Part shown: piece by piece, positions 46,680 to 50,060 of the stretch
Layout of the letters: every line of letters begins with the position of its first letter
How positions within the stretch are numbered: position 1 is the stretch's first letter
Origin: Thermoanaerobaculia bacterium
Lineage (GTDB): Bacteria > Acidobacteriota > Thermoanaerobaculia > JALWYX01
Assembly: GCA_027078415.1 (NCBI GenBank)
Contig: JALWYX010000046.1
Location: 1-50,060, forward strand
Direction of reading: 5' to 3'
DNA length: 50,060 nt
Notes under the pieces: model-generated
What the model saw: only the letters and a program-made list of their open reading frames with translations
Databases searched by the model: none
What the model was told of the DNA's origin: nothing
Program-made: the position numbers and the translations under genes

Positions 46680-49600
46680 CTATGAGAGAAGAAAATCATG
46701 GTATTTAACAGAAACGTTAAAGTAGGTGTCGGAACCGGATTTGTAACGCCGTAACTTATATATGAGAATCTTTTTAAACTTAAGGAAGTGTGGTCTGGAT
46801 GGTGATAATTCTAACGCTTTGTTAATTAAATCTAAAGACTTCTTTAGATTTTCTAATTTTTTGCCTTTGGATAACTGATAAATAGATTGATAGTATAGAA
46901 AATCTGGGTCCATACGTTTTCTTTTGTATCGCTCCAAAAAAGATTCTACTTTGATACGATATTTTTTATTCCCGCTTTTTATTTGCCCAACGTAGTATAT
47001 AAAAACGTCTAACGGATAGGATTTTTCTAAGAGATTTAGAGAGATAGAGTTATCTAATATTTGTTGTACAGATTGTTCTACCAATTTTTGCATTTTTGGG
47101 TAGTTAAGCAGATATTCTCCTGCACTTCTTACAATACGTGCAGCTCTTTCTAGAGCGAATATATTGTTGCTATCAGTAAATGAACCACAAATCTTAACTA
47201 TATCTTTAAATATAGTTGATAGATCTGTATGATAGTTATGATCAGTATCGAGAGCGTATTGTAATTCTAAGCTCTTTAAGCGACATAAATAATTGTAATA
47301 TATATTATTTCCTAGATCTTCAATAGTTTGTAAGTAGCCATTTGCCTCGAGCAACTCTTTTTCTTCTGCACTTTTCCATTTAATGTTAAGTTCTATCTTG
47401 TTCATAATGGTCCACAGCAACTCCAGTTTAGCTACTATAAACTTATCTTTACTACTAGATATCTCTTTTAAAATGGTTAAAGCTTTGGATATATACTTTC
47501 TATATTCCTCCTTACTGTATTTACCTAGGTATAGTGCGAACCTGTTGTAAGTAATAGCCAGATAATATTTTATCAATCTGTTTTCTGGATCGTATCTAAG
47601 AGCTTCTTTAAAAAGTAGAATGGCTCGTTGGTACTTCTCTTTGGGGTTTGCTTCACCTACGATTTCAATAAATTCTCCCCATTTAGAAAACAGCATTCCT
47701 GAAATAGCCATAGATTCAGCATCTACTTTGTTTATTTGTATTGCTTTAGAGATTGCATCTATCCCTTCTTGTAGTAATTTCAATGTACTGTCGCTATAAT
47801 CACCCCTGTTAAATAAGTAATCTAGATAGAAATAAATTATAAATGCTAAGGCTTTTTTGAATCTTGGAGGGTCAGGGAATTGAGAAATTTTAGATTTTAT
47901 AAGTTGATAACTTTTCTTAAAGTTGGCTTCTACATTGCTATCATTTTCATAAACGGTTCGTGCAAAGTCAAGGCGGACTAGTTCTATAAAGTTTTCCCAA
48001 ATATCAACACGTGAACCGTCTATAAGGACGGCTTTGGAGCATACTTCATATGCTTCTTGTGCCAATTTCTCTACATTGGACAGTTCTTCTATAACGGATT
48101 TTAGCAGCAAAATAGTTTTAAATTCACAAAATTCACTCCATACTTTGGGGTCGCTACGTGCAACAGCTGAGAGACTGTTAAAGAGAGATTCAGTTTCACC
48201 TACCAGTTTTGCATAAACATGAAATTTACCTTTTATTATAGAAGAGAATAGTGCGCTTTTGTATACAAGAGCTTTGAGTAGATCTGGAAGATAAAATGTG
48301 GGAACTGAAACATTTGGATTTGAATTGGAAAGAAGCGTAATAGCTTCTTCAAGTTTGCCGGTCGCGTACAGTTTTAATGCGCGAAGGAAAAATTGTTTTC
48401 CAGGGTCATCTATATTTGATATACCTTTATTTATGTACGGTATTGCTGGTATAAGATACTTTTGTTCTATAGAGGCTAGCCGTTTACTTGCTAATGTGGG
48501 AGATATGTGTAAAAGAGGTTTAACATTTTCTATATATACAAGTAGGTAAGATGCTGGTAGAAAGAAGTATATATCTTTTCTTCTATAACCTAGATGGAAG
48601 GATTTAACAAAGTTCTCCAATGCGCGAGAGTAATCGTGTAAGTCAAAGTAACTTTTACCTAGTGAGAACAAAACTACGGCTTGTAGTTCGTTGGGTAAAT
48701 AAGGTATATGTTCTTCTATTTTACCTATTTTTGCAAGGCTTTTTATTTTGTTTTCGGTTATAGAATGGGTGGGCAATAGATAGGAAGCGTTAATACTTGA
48801 ACGTACCTCTTCTAATTGATTGATTATTTCTTCTAATTTACTAACCATTTTTTCTGTGTTTTTGATATATTCTCTAGTTCTCTTCTGGGTAAATAGATAG
48901 CTTGCTATATATATGATTAAAGACGACAGTATTATAGTTAATATCGTTATATTTCTTTTGCGGTATCTGGACAGAGTTCTAAACAAGTGTGGTATTGACA
49001 TATTTTTTGTTGTTATAGGTTTAGAATCGAGAAAATTTTGTAAGTCTCTTGCAAATTCTTCTGTGGTTTGATATCTATCTTCCGGGAATCGTGCAACAGC
49101 TTTGTCTATTATTTTTGCAAGGTCTTTGTGTAATAACGGATTCTTTATATATACCGGTGTTGGGTCCTGGGTGGCCATCTTAGAAATAACGTCTAAAGGA
49201 TTGTTACCCTCATAAGGAGTAGAGTTGGTTATTAAGTGGTATAAAGTAGCTCCTACTGAGTAGATATCTGCTCTTTCGTCTACTGTGCTGGAGATTATCT
49301 GTTCGGGAGGCATGTAGTAAGGTGTTCCCATAACAACATCGCTTGCAGTCAAAGTTGATTCGTGCAAAACTTTTACTAACCCAAAGTCTACTATAACAGG
49401 TTCTAACCCATCCTCAGTATTTTTAACTATTATGTTAGAAGGTTTTATGTCCCGGTGAATTATCCCACTTTGATGAACGTAGTTTAGAGTTCTAAGAATT
49501 TTTATAGTTATTTTTATTTTCTCCTCTATATCTAGGAAATCTTTGAGTTCTTTTAACGTTTTTCCCTCTACATACTCCATTACAATGAAAAACATATCTT

Positions 49601-50060
49601 CTACGCAACCAAAATCGTATATTTTTGCTATATTGGGATGCTTAAGGTTAGCTTGAGCGGTTGCCTCCCTTTCAAATCTTTGTAACTCGCTCCTTTCACC
49701 TTTGAAAAGTTTAATAGCTGTGTTTCTTTTAAGAACAGTATCGTAGGCTAGATAAACTTCTCCTCCTCCCCCTTCTCCTAACTTCATAACGGGCAAATAA
49801 CGTTCCTTCTGAGAAAAAAAAAGTTTTCCCCTATAAGAGGTTAAACCTAACTCGTCTATCTCTGCTAACCTTTTTACGTAATCAGATCTATCTTTTACCT
49901 TGATAAAAGCTATTATGATATGTTCTACAGGGATAGTTCTTTGCTCGATAATTTCAAGAAGCAGATCTTTGTACCTATTATGATAATGATCGAGTTTTTC
50001 TATAGATGATAGATAATCTAAAATTCTCTTTGCCGCTTTGTCGTCTACACTGTCTTCTAT
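46680..50060 (-). CDS. Membrane-anchored Ser/Thr protein kinase with TPR region, partial (N-terminus outside window)
   Basis: The minus frame is open from the stop at 46680-46682 through the right edge, so the gene is 5'-partial; the visible part is about 1126 codons. Near the edge comes about 85 residues of unidentified sequence (EHIIIAFIKVKDRSDYVKRL), then a Hanks-type kinase: GEGGGGEVY glycine loop, AIKLFKG Lys, HRDIKPSN, DFG, GTPYYMPPE. All catalytic residues are intact, unlike the giant kinase upstream. A single transmembrane helix (ITILTIILSSLIIYIASYLF) leads to a long helical TPR-like region of roughly 740 residues, probably periplasmic. A TTG at 49796 and ATG 49786 are internal, since the frame and kinase-typical RYLP segment continue upstream. 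Receptor-type signalling is inferred. Confidence 0.9.
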   Translation of the reverse strand: MEDSVDDKAAKRILDYLSSIEKLDHYHNRYKDLLLEIIEQRTIPVEHIIIAFIKVKDRSDYVKRLAEIDELGLTSYRGKLFFSQKERYLPVMKLGEGGGGEVYLAYDTVLKRNTAIKLFKGERSELQRFEREATAQANLKHPNIAKIYDFGCVEDMFFIVMEYVEGKTLKELKDFLDIEEKIKITIKILRTLNYVHQSGIIHRDIKPSNIIVKNTEDGLEPVIVDFGLVKVLHESTLTASDVVMGTPYYMPPEQIISSTVDERADIYSVGATLYHLITNSTPYEGNNPLDVISKMATQDPTPVYIKNPLLHKDLAKIIDKAVARFPEDRYQTTEEFARDLQNFLDSKPITTKNMSIPHLFRTLSRYRKRNITILTIILSSLIIYIASYLFTQKRTREYIKNTEKMVSKLEEIINQLEEVRSSINASYLLPTHSITENKIKSLAKIGKIEEHIPYLPNELQAVVLFSLGKSYFDLHDYSRALENFVKSFHLGYRRKDIYFFLPASYLLVYIENVKPLLHISPTLASKRLASIEQKYLIPAIPYINKGISNIDDPGKQFFLRALKLYATGKLEEAITLLSNSNPNVSVPTFYLPDLLKALVYKSALFSSIIKGKFHVYAKLVGETESLFNSLSAVARSDPKVWSEFCEFKTILLLKSVIEELSNVEKLAQEAYEVCSKAVLIDGSRVDIWENFIELVRLDFARTVYENDSNVEANFKKSYQLIKSKISQFPDPPRFKKALAFIIYFYLDYLFNRGDYSDSTLKLLQEGIDAISKAIQINKVDAESMAISGMLFSKWGEFIEIVGEANPKEKYQRAILLFKEALRYDPENRLIKYYLAITYNRFALYLGKYSKEEYRKYISKALTILKEISSSKDKFIVAKLELLWTIMNKIELNIKWKSAEEKELLEANGYLQTIEDLGNNIYYNYLCRLKSLELQYALDTDHNYHTDLSTIFKDIVKICGSFTDSNNIFALERAARIVRSAGEYLLNYPKMQKLVEQSVQQILDNSISLNLLEKSYPLDVFIYYVGQIKSGNKKYRIKVESFLERYKRKRMDPDFLYYQSIYQLSKGKKLENLKKSLDLINKALELSPSRPHFLKFKKILIYKLRRYKSGSDTYFNVSVKYHDFLLS

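Overview
The window looks like a chromosomal stretch from an AT-rich, diderm (outer-membrane) bacterium of the Acidobacteriota/Aminicenantes kind. The pointers are a secreted VWFA-related protein of the acidobacterial type, a very long TonB-dependent receptor with an N-terminal carboxypeptidase-regulatory domain, tandem sulfatase-like lipoproteins with TPR tails, TamA/TamB-like and O-antigen-ligase-like genes, and Hanks-type kinases. The assignment is an inference from gene content. No rRNA, insertion sequence, prophage, integrase or CRISPR array is visible.

Left part (1-17.4 kb): a partial exported-protein gene runs off the left edge on the minus strand. Divergent from it is a run of envelope genes: a saccharopine-dehydrogenase-family oxidoreductase, a small lipoprotein, an NfeD protease with its slipin, a carboxypeptidase-regulatory/TPR protein, then three consecutive sulfatase-like/TPR lipoproteins. 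A textbook intrinsic terminator lies inside the signal-peptide codons of the first sulfatase-like gene. After a 450-base gap come the minus-strand VWFA protein and the divergent, probably highly expressed TonB receptor, which ends in a strong terminator and has a possible sigma-54 promoter upstream.

Middle (17.4-33.7 kb): two tRNA-Val genes sit directly against a translation operon thrS-rpmI-rplT-pheS-pheT, which lacks infC and whose PheT lacks the tRNA-binding OB domain. A zapB-like gene broken by one base, zapA, and a structured RNA that fits 6S RNA follow. Then comes a tightly overlapping run: rny, a YmdB-like phosphoesterase, a family-2 glycosyltransferase, a Trm112-like protein, an O-antigen-ligase-like protein, tlyA, nadK and a TamB-like giant.

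Right part (33.7-50 kb): a BshA-like glycosyltransferase (bacillithiol) is followed by a TamA/BamA-like Omp85 protein, a Dph6-like PP-loop ATPase, a convergent TlpA-like thioredoxin, hflX, and a 1710-residue fusion of protein kinase, AAA ATPase, TPR region, GAF, sigma-54 activator and Fis-type HTH. A DUF374 acyltransferase-like protein and a zinc-ribbon rhomboid protease follow. A second, membrane-anchored Ser/Thr kinase on the minus strand runs off the right edge.

The most unusual items are the terminator hairpin inside a signal peptide, the kinase/sigma-54 fusion with a possible sigma-54 promoter elsewhere in the window, the tandem sulfatase-like proteins that lack the formylglycine motif, the likely 6S RNA, the one-base break in the zapB-like gene, and the rearranged translation cluster.
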